This document shows positions 23,266 through 32,022 of a stretch of 64,000 nucleotides of DNA, in pieces; within the stretch, counting starts at the first letter, position 1; the number at the start of each line of letters is the position of its first letter. Made by a program: the position numbers and the translations under genes. The notes under the pieces are model-generated. The model was not told the origin of the DNA. It did not search any database and saw nothing but the letters and a program-made list of their open reading frames with translations. This stretch comes from a virus: IMG/VR virus record IMGVR_UViG_3300042868_012782, positions 18,771 to 82,770 of that record. One strand, given 5' to 3'.

Positions 23266-23955
23266 ATGGCTGACAATGTGACAATAGTTGGAACAGTAGT
23301 TGCGGCCGACGAGGTTAGCGACGGGACATTAGGAACTGTCAAGGTTCAATATGTCAAGATTATGGACGGGACTCTTGACGGCACCAATAAGGCTCAGGTG
23401 GGAGCAAGTGGACTGTCTGTTTTAGCGTCTCAAAACGGATCTTGGTCAGTCGCAGTACCGACTCTTGCGGCATCGGCTCCGTCGCTCAAATCTACTGCTC
23501 CTGGCGTTGGAACTTTCGTCTCGGACGGATCGGGATGGCAACCAGCCATCAATCCTGTTGGCGCGGGGGCAACTACTTCGGGTAGTGGTCTGGCTGCCGG
23601 AACAGACTACTTATTTAATGGTGTTTCGTATGAGAGGCAGCGCACACCATCCGTATGGAAAGATGTTGTTGCTTCGGGGGTGCTGGCTACAGTATGGACT
23701 CCCGCCTCAGGCAAGACTATTCGTTTCATGGGCGGGCATATTTCTGCTGCTAGCGGAGTTAGCTTGTTGTTTGAGGATAATACCACCGGAAACTTCATTT
23801 TTAGAACGCCTATTTTAACAGCAAATGTGCCGTTCTCATTTGCCTTAGGTAACGGTATCCCTATGTCGGGAGCTAACCGAACCCTAAAGGCGACCCAGAC
23901 ACCCAACTCGCCGGTCGTCACCTTCACAGGGACCATATACGGCACCGAGGAGTAA
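23266..23955 (+). CDS. Phage tail/decoration-type structural protein (229 aa)
   Basis: AAGGG precedes ATG 23266. The protein opens MADNVTIVGTVVAADEV and continues with VKVQYVKIMDGTLDGTNKA, a pattern I recall from phage structural proteins, then a beta-rich domain (SGKTIRFMGGHISAAS and a strand-rich end). No cysteines and little helix fit a fibre or decoration protein. It lies between the two paralogous structural genes and is probably part of the same tail substructure. Confidence 0.6.
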   Translation: MADNVTIVGTVVAADEVSDGTLGTVKVQYVKIMDGTLDGTNKAQVGASGLSVLASQNGSWSVAVPTLAASAPSLKSTAPGVGTFVSDGSGWQPAINPVGAGATTSGSGLAAGTDYLFNGVSYERQRTPSVWKDVVASGVLATVWTPASGKTIRFMGGHISAASGVSLLFEDNTTGNFIFRTPILTANVPFSFALGNGIPMSGANRTLKATQTPNSPVVTFTGTIYGTEE

Positions 23956-23958
23956 CAG

Positions 23959-26900
23959 ATGGCTTTTCACCGCTTCGCCAATCAGGCGGTCACCTATCTG
24001 GCCAACACTATCAACAGTTCGGCCACTTCGGTCGTTGTGGTTTCTGCCACTAAATTTCCACAGGTTCCTTTTGAAGTGACTTGTGGTTCAGAAGTTATGC
24101 GTGTCACAGACATCAATTTGGTGACCAATACGCTTACTGTTATTAGGGGTAGGGAAGGGACTACTGCGGCGACGCATGCTTCGGGTGACGCAATTGCACA
24201 CACGCTCACTCGTGATGGACTATTAGATACTCTATCGGGAAACGGAACTAACAATACTGCACTCTCGTTTTCTTCTACAGATCCAGAAGCAGTCGGTGGA
24301 GCAACCGTATATTTGACTCCATTATCCGGTAACAATATTGGACTTTATGATGCTTTAGAGCAACGATGGAGACGTTTTCCTGTTACTATACCTCCGTCTG
24401 TCGACGCCAACGAAGTAGCTGGTTCTTGTGTAGATGTGTTTGCGTCCTGGAACAATTCGACACAGTCCGTCGTTTTGAACAAGGTAGTATTTGATTGTGA
24501 GGACGGCCGATCTGCTGGCTACGATCTTGTTCGAGTAGACGGAGTCGTTGTTTCTGAGTCAGCACTTGCCTGGCGGCATGTGGGCACTTATCAAATGGTG
24601 TCAAGCAATCAAGTGGCCTTAAACTCCAATACTCCAATACTTTCTGGATATCAGAATGCCGAGATACCGCGGTTAGGAAAAAAGATTCTTAGAATCGACC
24701 CACCGATAACTTCTTATGAAATCCATGGCGTCGAACCAGCAGAAGATGGCGCAACAATCTACCTACTTAATGTCTCCAGCTCCGATACAATTTTGATCAA
24801 GCATAACTCTGGTACGGCTGGCGCCAACGCTAAAATTCTGGCGCTTGATGCTGATGATTATCCGATTTATCCGCTCGGAGGCGTTACGCTTGTTTATGAT
24901 GCTTCGTCGGCTGCCTATCGCATGATCGGAGCATGTTGTGCTACGACAACCACAGCTCCAACAACCACCACTACTACAACTACTACGACAACAACCACAA
25001 CTGCTGGTCCAGGAACAACAACTACCGCTGGACCAACAACGACATCGACTCCAACGACGACAACTCCAGATCCCTACTCTGCATCGTGCTTGCCCTCTAC
25101 TACCTACGTTCGAGTATCTACAGATACTAATGGCGTGAGTGGTCCTCACTTTGAGTTTTCTGCGGATAATTCCGCATGGTTCGTCATCAGTTCGGGTAGC
25201 CCTAAGCTGATTGCTAATCGTACCTATACATTCAAGCTAACTAACACCTCGTCTCACCCATTCCGCGTTTTCGACACGGATGGATTCAATCGGTTAGTAA
25301 AAACTACAGTTGGCGGAGCTAGTGGAACAGCAGCAGATGGATTTTGGGGTGGCGACGTCACGATGACGGTCGTACTCCTTGATAAGACGCCATTCTCTTA
25401 TGATTGTGGTCTACACGGTTTTGAGGGTGGCATCGGCGAAAATGCTCTTGTCTACGGTGGAGACTGTTCGATTTGCGCGCAACCTGCAATGTACTTAAGG
25501 TTGAACGAGGATCCTGCAACCTATCCGCCACCTCCCGCCTGGCCGTCCAGCGTGCCAGTGCTTCAATACAACAAATCAAGCGTATATGCTGATGTATTTA
25601 GTGGTAGCTATGCCGACGGCCTTAAAAGTTCTTTTGTCCCCATTCAAACTAACTATTCCTACAGCGTCATTGATGACAATAGAATGGGGCTGACAGGTCA
25701 AATTTCCGGAATCAAGCTCAAGCTGTATGGATTGCGTTCAACGATTGCTTCGGCTGATAATAAGTGCGTCGTATTTTTGGGCTATACTACTGCTGAGTCC
25801 ACGCCGATTACCAAGAGATGCTTGTTGGCTGGAGAGTTAGATGCTTCTGGCACAAATGTCTCTGGTGGAATCGACTATGTAATTGAACCAAATGACTCCC
25901 TCTCTGCCTGGTCCTTTGGGGCGGCTGGTACGTACAAGCCTAATCCCAATAGCAAGCTGTCTACCTCTTATGAGGCAGGTGATTCCTTACCACACGCTCA
26001 ACTTATTGATCTCATCGGACTGAGCGCCAGAGGTACTTTTTTCCTATTGATCAAAGCTAGTAACCAGAGTGGTGCTGGTGTTGTCACTGTTGATAGTTTT
26101 TCCGTTGAGATTCTGACAAGTAATGATGAGACGCGAACATTCTGGGCACGCCCGAATGATCAGATTGGATTCAATCCAACAGATGCCTTTGGTGTGTTGG
26201 CCGATATTCCTCTGGAAAGAAACTATGGGTTGTCTGAGCTTCCAACAGATCTTGCTATCGCAGAGGTCAAGTACGTCCGCTTCCGCTCTGAATACGATGC
26301 CAATTACCACCTGTGGGCTGGTGGTCAAGACACAGGTGGGGTCAAGCTGGAAATATTCCGAAATTGGAACGCTTCCGGCTCTCCCGTCTCCACTTATTTC
26401 AATCTGTACGATTCCTCACGCAAGCGATTACTCTGTTCGTCAGGAGAGTTCATTACCTTTAAGTTCACCAACACCTCGGCGACAGCCAAAACTATCAGTC
26501 TCAAGCTCCAAACTCCAGGCATCAACTATGAAATGAGCGCGGATGGTACTAATTGGCATCTGCCTAACCGTTGGACTTTTGGTGGGGCTGGTACTAGTAC
26601 GCCAGCCTCGTATAAGATTGACTTGCGCCATCTGACCAATCCGCGCTTTGCATTCAAGGTTCGCCCGATTCCAGGTGGTACTTCGGCATTTGTGGAAAGT
26701 ACGGCTTCCACTATCAATAGTTCTATAGGCCCAGGGCCATATTATTATGCCAACCCAAGCAATGTAAACAATAGCTATGTAAAGTTGCTAATGGGCTACA
26801 ATCAACCCATTCAGAAATTTCTTGACACGCGTACCGGCACACTGATCATCAACGAAGATGATTTAGACGACGACCGTCAGTCTCTCGTATATGGTGCCGG

Positions 26901-28068
26901 GTGTGCTGGAGTCGTAGATCCGACGACTACTGCAGGCCCCACCACCACTTCGGCTCCAACGACACCTGATCCTTGGATGCCAGGATATTATTGCGTAACA
27001 GATTCCTCAGATGGTCGAAAATATTGCTCATACGTCTCGCTTACTCCACCCGAAAATCCAAATGTCTCTTATTTAGGTCCAGTAGCAAGTCTGGCTATGT
27101 GCCGGGCTGGATGCCTCTCGGGAACTACTACGACATCGACGACGGCTGGCCCAGGCGTGACTACGACTACGCCTCCATGCACAGGATACTGTCTGTATAC
27201 GTGGAACGGAGCGGGCTGGGACAAGGATGGGGCGGGCTATTGTTCGTCTGGTTGCGGATGCGTTGCGCCAAGCTTTGCGGGATCTTTCGCTGGGCAGGCT
27301 TCAGTTACTTACTGCTCTCCGACAACAACTACGACGGCTGCGCCGACTACCACGACGGCTACGCCGACCACGACGGCTGCGCCGACCACGACGGCTGCGC
27401 CGACCACCACGACGGCTACGCCGACTACCACGACGGCTGCGCCGACTACCACGACGGCTACGCCGACCACGACGGCTGCGCCGACTACCACGACGGCTGC
27501 GCCGACTACCACGACGGCTGCGCCGACTACCACGACGGCTGCGCCGACTACCACGACGGCTGCGCCGACTACCACGACAACAACGCTGCCTCCGCCTCCT
27601 GATGAGTGTGGCGCTACTGGTTACGCTTATTGGATGCCAGAATATAATTCCACAACATCAACCTACAGTTGGAGATGGTATAGTCAGAACTGCGCTGCGG
27701 GATATGAGCCAGCTACTCCATCTGGAGATCCGTCGACATATACTCCAGGATATTATGCTCTTTCTACTTGCTGTACGCCTACCGTTACCACAACGACATC
27801 TGCTCCTGGGGCAACGACGACTGCGCCGCCGACCACTACGACGAGCAATCCAACAACTACAACATCCATGTATGGAGGTTCGACGACGACAGTCGCGCCA
27901 ACAAGCACTACGACGTCTCCTACAGGATATTGTACATATGTTTGGTATGACGCCACTGGTTGGGCGGGTCCCACAGCAAGTAGCTGCTCGCCTGGCTATT
28001 CGTGCCCTCCTGAACCCGGACAAGAAGGTCCATCTAATGCATATGAAGCTAATATTCCATGCATTTGA
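23959..28068 (+). CDS. Giant modular tail-fibre-like protein with threonine-rich linkers and cupredoxin-like domain (1369 aa)
   Basis: The N-terminal 330 residues match the smaller structural protein upstream and should attach it to the particle. After the first threonine-rich linker (about residues 330-375) comes a cupredoxin-like domain at about 385-500: NTSSHPFRVFDTDGFN supplies a His and FSYDCGLHGFEGGIGENALV the Cys and second His of a type 1 copper site, with no clear methionine. A long beta-rich part follows (500-980). The last third has small cysteine-rich modules of the form GYCxYxW...GW...C, separated by linkers made of TTTTAAP-type repeats. The linkers look like mucin-type spacers and could be O-glycosylated. 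Binding of host surface or copper is inference. The TGA stop is at 28066-28068. Confidence 0.8.
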   Translation: MAFHRFANQAVTYLANTINSSATSVVVVSATKFPQVPFEVTCGSEVMRVTDINLVTNTLTVIRGREGTTAATHASGDAIAHTLTRDGLLDTLSGNGTNNTALSFSSTDPEAVGGATVYLTPLSGNNIGLYDALEQRWRRFPVTIPPSVDANEVAGSCVDVFASWNNSTQSVVLNKVVFDCEDGRSAGYDLVRVDGVVVSESALAWRHVGTYQMVSSNQVALNSNTPILSGYQNAEIPRLGKKILRIDPPITSYEIHGVEPAEDGATIYLLNVSSSDTILIKHNSGTAGANAKILALDADDYPIYPLGGVTLVYDASSAAYRMIGACCATTTTAPTTTTTTTTTTTTTTAGPGTTTTAGPTTTSTPTTTTPDPYSASCLPSTTYVRVSTDTNGVSGPHFEFSADNSAWFVISSGSPKLIANRTYTFKLTNTSSHPFRVFDTDGFNRLVKTTVGGASGTAADGFWGGDVTMTVVLLDKTPFSYDCGLHGFEGGIGENALVYGGDCSICAQPAMYLRLNEDPATYPPPPAWPSSVPVLQYNKSSVYADVFSGSYADGLKSSFVPIQTNYSYSVIDDNRMGLTGQISGIKLKLYGLRSTIASADNKCVVFLGYTTAESTPITKRCLLAGELDASGTNVSGGIDYVIEPNDSLSAWSFGAAGTYKPNPNSKLSTSYEAGDSLPHAQLIDLIGLSARGTFFLLIKASNQSGAGVVTVDSFSVEILTSNDETRTFWARPNDQIGFNPTDAFGVLADIPLERNYGLSELPTDLAIAEVKYVRFRSEYDANYHLWAGGQDTGGVKLEIFRNWNASGSPVSTYFNLYDSSRKRLLCSSGEFITFKFTNTSATAKTISLKLQTPGINYEMSADGTNWHLPNRWTFGGAGTSTPASYKIDLRHLTNPRFAFKVRPIPGGTSAFVESTASTINSSIGPGPYYYANPSNVNNSYVKLLMGYNQPIQKFLDTRTGTLIINEDDLDDDRQSLVYGAGCAGVVDPTTTAGPTTTSAPTTPDPWMPGYYCVTDSSDGRKYCSYVSLTPPENPNVSYLGPVASLAMCRAGCLSGTTTTSTTAGPGVTTTTPPCTGYCLYTWNGAGWDKDGAGYCSSGCGCVAPSFAGSFAGQASVTYCSPTTTTTAAPTTTTATPTTTAAPTTTAAPTTTTATPTTTTAAPTTTTATPTTTAAPTTTTAAPTTTTAAPTTTTAAPTTTTAAPTTTTTTLPPPPDECGATGYAYWMPEYNSTTSTYSWRWYSQNCAAGYEPATPSGDPSTYTPGYYALSTCCTPTVTTTTSAPGATTTAPPTTTTSNPTTTTSMYGGSTTTVAPTSTTTSPTGYCTYVWYDATGWAGPTASSCSPGYSCPPEPGQEGPSNAYEANIPCI
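27331..27573 (+). repeat. Tandem repeat coding the threonine/alanine/proline linker
   Basis: Twelve units run head to tail: nine of 21 bases and three of 18 bases (units 2, 3 and 7). A unit reads ACGACGGCTGCGCCGACTACC or a close variant, coding TTAAPTT. All unit lengths are multiples of three, so copy-number changes keep the frame. It is open in all frames, which explains several false reading frames here. Confidence 0.92.
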
Positions 28069-28290
28069 TTTTCATTAATAAAAAAACGCAAGGCGTTACT
28101 GTAAATGACTTTGCGTAAACGCAAAAGCAAAAGCTAGATCAATTAACGGGCCTAGACTATTATCTTCTGTGCTTAGTGGTCGAGGGGGACCGCATCCTGC
28201 CCGCGCCTATCGGTGTAATCTACCTTTGCCGCAATTTATCCACGGTGTTGTTCTAGAGGTCGGCCCCTCTAGACTTATGGAGGTTTCTCA
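28069..28290 (+). other. 222-bp gap before nrdJ with leader hairpin
   Basis: The gap has no gene. An A-rich run at 28079-28085 is followed by AACGC-AAG-GCGTT, which would act as a terminator only for - strand transcription. CTAGAGG (28253-28259) pairs perfectly with CCTCTAG (28266-28272) around a six-base loop, 18 bases before the nrdJ ATG and just upstream of its GGAGG. I looked for the conserved B12 box of cobalamin riboswitches and did not find it. Confidence 0.4.
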
Positions 28291-30876
28291 ATGTCGGTGT
28301 TCCGCAACAAATTTTCTGAAGACATCTTTAATTACAAGTATCGTCACGAGGGCTGTGAAACGTGGGAAAAACTTTCTGACGTCATCGTAGACGATGTATG
28401 TAGAGACAAGATGACCAAGGAAGAAAAAAGCCTTCTTAAGAAAGCCATTCGAGAGATGAAGTTTCTTCCGGGCGGTAGATATATTTACTATGCTGGTCGT
28501 GAGATAAAAGCATTCAACAATTGCTATCTACTTAGAGCAGAGTCTGATACGAGAGAAGATTGGGCAATGCTGTCTTGGAAGGCTGAATCGTGTCTTTCGA
28601 CTGGGGGTGGGATTGGTGTCGACTACTCAATCTATCGACCCAAGGACACCCCACTCAAGAGGACTGGGGGGCAGGCTTCTGGGCCTGTCAGCAAAATGAG
28701 AATGATCAACGAAATTGGGCGCGAGGTCATGCAGGGGGGGTCTCGACGCTCTGCTATTTATGCGAGCCTGAACTGGCAGCATCAAGACATTCAGCAGTTT
28801 TTGTATTCCAAAGACTGGTTCGGAATGAGAGTTCCCGGCACGGATAAAACTTTCTGGGACTGTAAGGTTGCTGACTTTAACTTTGCAGCTCCACTCGATA
28901 TGACCAACATATCGGCAAACTATGACGACGCGTGGCTAAACATGCCAGACAGACACAAGCACCCTACTTTTTTGGCTAATTGTCGACAGGCAATGATGAC
29001 TGGAGAACCAGGTTGGTCTTTTAATTTCGGCGACAAGCAGAACGAGACCCTGCGAAATGCATGCGTTCCTTTTGAGACGAGGATTCTCACTAGGGATGGC
29101 TATCAAGCCATTGGTGAGTTGGTAGGACAGACTGTCGAAGTTTGGAACGGGGAAGAGTGGTCTTCGGTCACTCCTAAATCGACAGGACGAAAAAACACTT
29201 ATCTCGTGATCCTTAGCAACGGAGCATCACTACGTTGTTCAGGCAATCACGAATGGTTGATGGTCAACAACACCAGAAAGCAGACCGAATACTTAACGGT
29301 CGGAGAGAAGATCGAAAAGTACTCAATGCCAGTGGTAAGTGCTGGAAGAGTAGCCGATTTTGACGCTTACTCTCAAGGTTTTTATTCTGGTGATGGGAAC
29401 GACGGTCATGAGTTCTCTTGGGTTTACCTACCCAAGCAAAGCGTTTGTTCTCGCCTCAAAGGTAAAATTGTTTCCGAGAATAATTCTACTCGCCAGCGAT
29501 GGACTCATGGCAAAATGCTAGGCAAGGGATTTGTTCCTACTGGGTTTGACCTAAAGACTCGTATCGACTGGCTTGCGGGACTATTAGACGCTGATGCATG
29601 TGTCAACGTCAGCAAAAGCAGTATCCAAGTTCAATTGGCATCAATTAACTTTGAGTTTTTGCGAGAAGTACAGCTCTTGCTGACTACGCTTGGAGTTTGC
29701 TCTTCTGTAACCAAAATGCGCGACGAGGAAGTGAGAGATCTTCCTGATGGACGAGGAGGTGTGGCTCCTTATGCTTGCGCAAGCATCTACCGTCTACATC
29801 TGGGTAATGGGGCCGTTTGTCAGCTCAACAGCTTGGGTCTTTCGACATCCCGCATTGATCTCTCCGACGCCAATCCAGACGCATCAGATAAGTCTCGCTT
29901 CTATAGCATTGCCTCCGTCGAAGAGGTAGGCGAAGAAGATGTCTATTGCTTCGATGAACCCCTGCTGCATCAGGGGACATTTGAGGGAATTGTCACAGGG
30001 CAATGTACTGAGGTAACGTCGGAAGACGACTCAGACGTGTGCAATCTGGGTTCCCTCAATATGTCTAGGATTGAGACCAAAGAAGAGTTTCAAATGATCA
30101 TTCGCCTAGCCACGAAATTCTTGATATGTGGTACTCTGGTGGCAGATCTACCATACGCCAAGGTCCATCAGACCAGAGAAAAGAATCGTCGACTGGGGCT
30201 TGGCCTCATGGGAATGCATGAGTGGTTGGTGCAAAGAGGGTATCGTTACGAGGTAACGCCCGAACTGCACGAGTGGCTGGCTGTCTATCGTGATGAGTCT
30301 GATTATGTTTCTCGCCAGTTTAGTGCTGAGCTTTCCGTCTCAGAACCTGTTGCGAAGCGGGCTATTGCTCCTACTGGATCTATCGGTATTTTGGCTGGGA
30401 CGACAACGGGAATCGAGCCAGTATTTGCTGTTGCGTACAAGCGGCGATATCTGAAGAACGGTACGCAATGGCACTACCAGTACGTTGTCGACTCCGCGGC
30501 CAAGGATCTGATTGAGCGTTACGGCGTTTCGCCCGATCGTATTGAGTCTGCAATCGATCTGGCCGCCGACTACGAACGGCGGCTTAAGTTCCAGGCGGAC
30601 ACCCAGGACTACGTCGATCAGTCGATTAGCTCCACAATCAACATGCCTAGCTGGGGCAGTGATCTAAACAACGAAGACAAAGTCGTCGATATCGCAGAGA
30701 CGCTCTCTCGATATGCTCCACGCTTGCGAGGATTTACTGTATATCCAGACGGCGCCAGAGGTGGCCAGCCATTGGTGTCTGTCGACTATGCTGAGGCTGC
30801 TAGACAACAGGGCGTAGAATATCTAGAGCACGACATTTGCGTGATCGGAGGCAAGGGCGGAACTTGCGGCAGTTAA
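28291..30876 (+). CDS. nrdJ: Class II (B12-dependent-type) ribonucleotide reductase with intein
   Basis: The enzyme reduces ribonucleotides to deoxyribonucleotides. Extein landmarks: FLPGGRYIYYAG and AFNNCYLLRAES near the N-terminus, SCLSTGGGIGVDYS, then after the intein CTEVTSEDDSDVCNLGSLN, LGLGLMGMHEWL, and APTGSIGILAGTTTGIEPVF. The last signature and the lack of an nrdB gene or ATP cone point to class II. The extein is about 547 residues, short but usual for phage forms. The end, CVIGGKGGTC, holds a cysteine pair that may take electrons from thioredoxin. A 314-residue intein sits in the active-site region before a conserved cysteine. The start at 28291 has GGAGG upstream. Confidence 0.9.
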   Translation: MSVFRNKFSEDIFNYKYRHEGCETWEKLSDVIVDDVCRDKMTKEEKSLLKKAIREMKFLPGGRYIYYAGREIKAFNNCYLLRAESDTREDWAMLSWKAESCLSTGGGIGVDYSIYRPKDTPLKRTGGQASGPVSKMRMINEIGREVMQGGSRRSAIYASLNWQHQDIQQFLYSKDWFGMRVPGTDKTFWDCKVADFNFAAPLDMTNISANYDDAWLNMPDRHKHPTFLANCRQAMMTGEPGWSFNFGDKQNETLRNACVPFETRILTRDGYQAIGELVGQTVEVWNGEEWSSVTPKSTGRKNTYLVILSNGASLRCSGNHEWLMVNNTRKQTEYLTVGEKIEKYSMPVVSAGRVADFDAYSQGFYSGDGNDGHEFSWVYLPKQSVCSRLKGKIVSENNSTRQRWTHGKMLGKGFVPTGFDLKTRIDWLAGLLDADACVNVSKSSIQVQLASINFEFLREVQLLLTTLGVCSSVTKMRDEEVRDLPDGRGGVAPYACASIYRLHLGNGAVCQLNSLGLSTSRIDLSDANPDASDKSRFYSIASVEEVGEEDVYCFDEPLLHQGTFEGIVTGQCTEVTSEDDSDVCNLGSLNMSRIETKEEFQMIIRLATKFLICGTLVADLPYAKVHQTREKNRRLGLGLMGMHEWLVQRGYRYEVTPELHEWLAVYRDESDYVSRQFSAELSVSEPVAKRAIAPTGSIGILAGTTTGIEPVFAVAYKRRYLKNGTQWHYQYVVDSAAKDLIERYGVSPDRIESAIDLAADYERRLKFQADTQDYVDQSISSTINMPSWGSDLNNEDKVVDIAETLSRYAPRLRGFTVYPDGARGGQPLVSVDYAEAARQQGVEYLEHDICVIGGKGGTCGS
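29062..30003 (+). other. Intein with LAGLIDADG endonuclease in NrdJ (314 aa)
   Basis: The intein runs from Cys258 to Gln571 of the precursor and splits LRNA from CTEV. Block A is CVPFETRILTRDG, block B ends SGNHEW, block F is VYCFDEP and the end is IVTGQ followed by the +1 Cys. The C-terminal residue is Gln, not Asn, and the residue before it is Gly, not His; Gln ends are known in some reductase inteins. A homing endonuclease of the two-motif LAGLIDADG type is inside: GFYSGDG and WLAGLLDADACV. Joining the flanks restores a normal reductase motif. Confidence 0.88.
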
Positions 30877-30944
30877 TCTGCAATGAATGGGATCTGGGGG
30901 GTTCGTCGTGGTTACTATCTTGAGGATGGTAAACCGGAGGCAAT

Positions 30945-31403
30945 ATGAGCAGATCAGCAGGACGACGAAGCAAGCCCCTCTCCCATATCATTGAGGCTGT
31001 TGAGAAATTTCTTGAGTCTATTGTCCATGCTGCTGATCAGGCATCGCACTCTGATGCGTCTGAGGGATTTGATCCTCCCGAGTCAGCAAGGAACAATGCT
31101 AGGAAAGTTCTGGCTTGGAAAGAAAAATATGGCAAAGAGTGTCGCGGCATGACTGCGGTTGGCTGGGCACGCGCTCGAGACCTGGGTAACGGATCAAAGC
31201 TTTCTGCCGAAACAGTAAAAAGAATGTCGTCTTTCAATCGCCACCGCGGTAATTATGAGAAGGCGCGCAATAAGCCGGAAGCTAAGAGCAAACCATGGAC
31301 AATCCCGGCAATTGTTGCTTGGCTGGGATGGGGTGGTACTACTGGTATTGACTGGGCTATCAGAACATCAGAATCAATACGGAATAAGGGGAAGCGACGA
31401 TGA
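30945..31403 (+). CDS. Conserved phage protein with GMTAVGWARARDL motif (152 aa)
   Basis: The sequence PPESARNNARKVLAWKEKYG, then GMTAVGWARARDL, TVKRMSSFNRHR and a final WLGWGGTTGIDWA follow a pattern I know from many tailed phages, sometimes inside larger virion or protease-related proteins, and whose function is not established. This version is a stand-alone copy with about 50 extra N-terminal residues. ATG 30945 has GGAGG upstream and its stop overlaps the next start (ATGA). Confidence 0.65.
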   Translation: MSRSAGRRSKPLSHIIEAVEKFLESIVHAADQASHSDASEGFDPPESARNNARKVLAWKEKYGKECRGMTAVGWARARDLGNGSKLSAETVKRMSSFNRHRGNYEKARNKPEAKSKPWTIPAIVAWLGWGGTTGIDWAIRTSESIRNKGKRR

Positions 31404-31651
31404 GCCAGTCTGAATTTTTTGAAGTCGGCGACGTTGTTTGTCTCAATAGCGGATCGCCCCCAATGACGGTCATGTCTCTCTCTGACGACAAAAGTCTGGT
31501 CTTGGCATACGCCGACATGAATGGCTCTATACTTCGAGAATGCTTGCCACCCGAGGCTGTTGCTTTGACAGAAATGCGTTGGTCAATCAGCTCAGTCGAC
31601 TCAGAAGTCGATATGGAACTGGACGACGAAGACGACGAGGACGATGACTGA
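31400..31651 (+). CDS. YodC-like DUF2158 protein with acidic tail (83 aa)
   Basis: The N-terminal 50 residues match the DUF2158 pattern GDVVxLxSGSPxMTV (here GDVVCLNSGSPPMTVMS), a small SH3-like beta barrel of unknown role. The last 15 residues are nearly all aspartate and glutamate. The gene overlaps neighbours at both ends. Confidence 0.65.
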   Translation: MSQSEFFEVGDVVCLNSGSPPMTVMSLSDDKSLVLAYADMNGSILRECLPPEAVALTEMRWSISSVDSEVDMELDDEDDEDDD

Positions 31652-32022
31652 TGCCTACGTACGATTACAGATGTAATGCTTGCGGCGATGAATTTGATCT
31701 CTATCAATCCTTTGTCGACAAGGTTAAGCGTACGTGCAAGAAGTGCGGCCAGAAAAAGCTGGAGCGCCTGATCGGTTGTGGCCTAGACGCGTTTTGCCAC
31801 AACGTAACGACAATTGGACAGCAGGGCGAGCGCAATGCCAAAAAAGCAGGCAAGACTAAAATTGAGGAAATGACTGCTCAACGGGATCAAGATCGCAGGA
31901 AAGCTCAAAGACTGGTTAGCAAAGACGCTGGCAAAAAGCCTTGGTGGCGTGAATCCGAAAAACCACTTGATTTGAAAAAAATTAAGGATGTGAAAAAATA
32001 TATTGAAAAGGGAGAAAAATGA
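31651..32022 (+). CDS. FmdB-type zinc-ribbon protein (123 aa)
   Basis: The opening MPTYDYRCNACGDEFDLYQS, then CKKCGQKKLERLIG, is the classic start of the FmdB/CxxC_CxxC_SSSS family: one zinc ribbon with two CxxC pairs. The rest is a lysine-rich, probably helical tail that may bind nucleic acid. FmdB-like proteins are thought to be regulators, but few are tested. Its stop overlaps a glycosyltransferase start. Confidence 0.75.
   Translation: MPTYDYRCNACGDEFDLYQSFVDKVKRTCKKCGQKKLERLIGCGLDAFCHNVTTIGQQGERNAKKAGKTKIEEMTAQRDQDRRKAQRLVSKDAGKKPWWRESEKPLDLKKIKDVKKYIEKGEK

Noticed and set aside
27331-27573. Possible CRISPR array
   Set aside because: Units are contiguous with no spacers and stay in frame with a protein.
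27309-27575. 88-aa valine/alanine repeat frame on the - strand
   Set aside because: It is the mirror of the same tandem repeat and has no gene context.
26973-28078. Long open frames of 209 and 283 residues inside the fibre gene
   Set aside because: They come from the threonine/alanine/proline repeat, open in several frames; products are simple repeats of arginine/leucine or histidine/glycine and have no ribosome sites.
28069-28290. Cobalamin riboswitch before the class II reductase
   Set aside because: The conserved B12 box and core stems are not present; only one short hairpin is seen.
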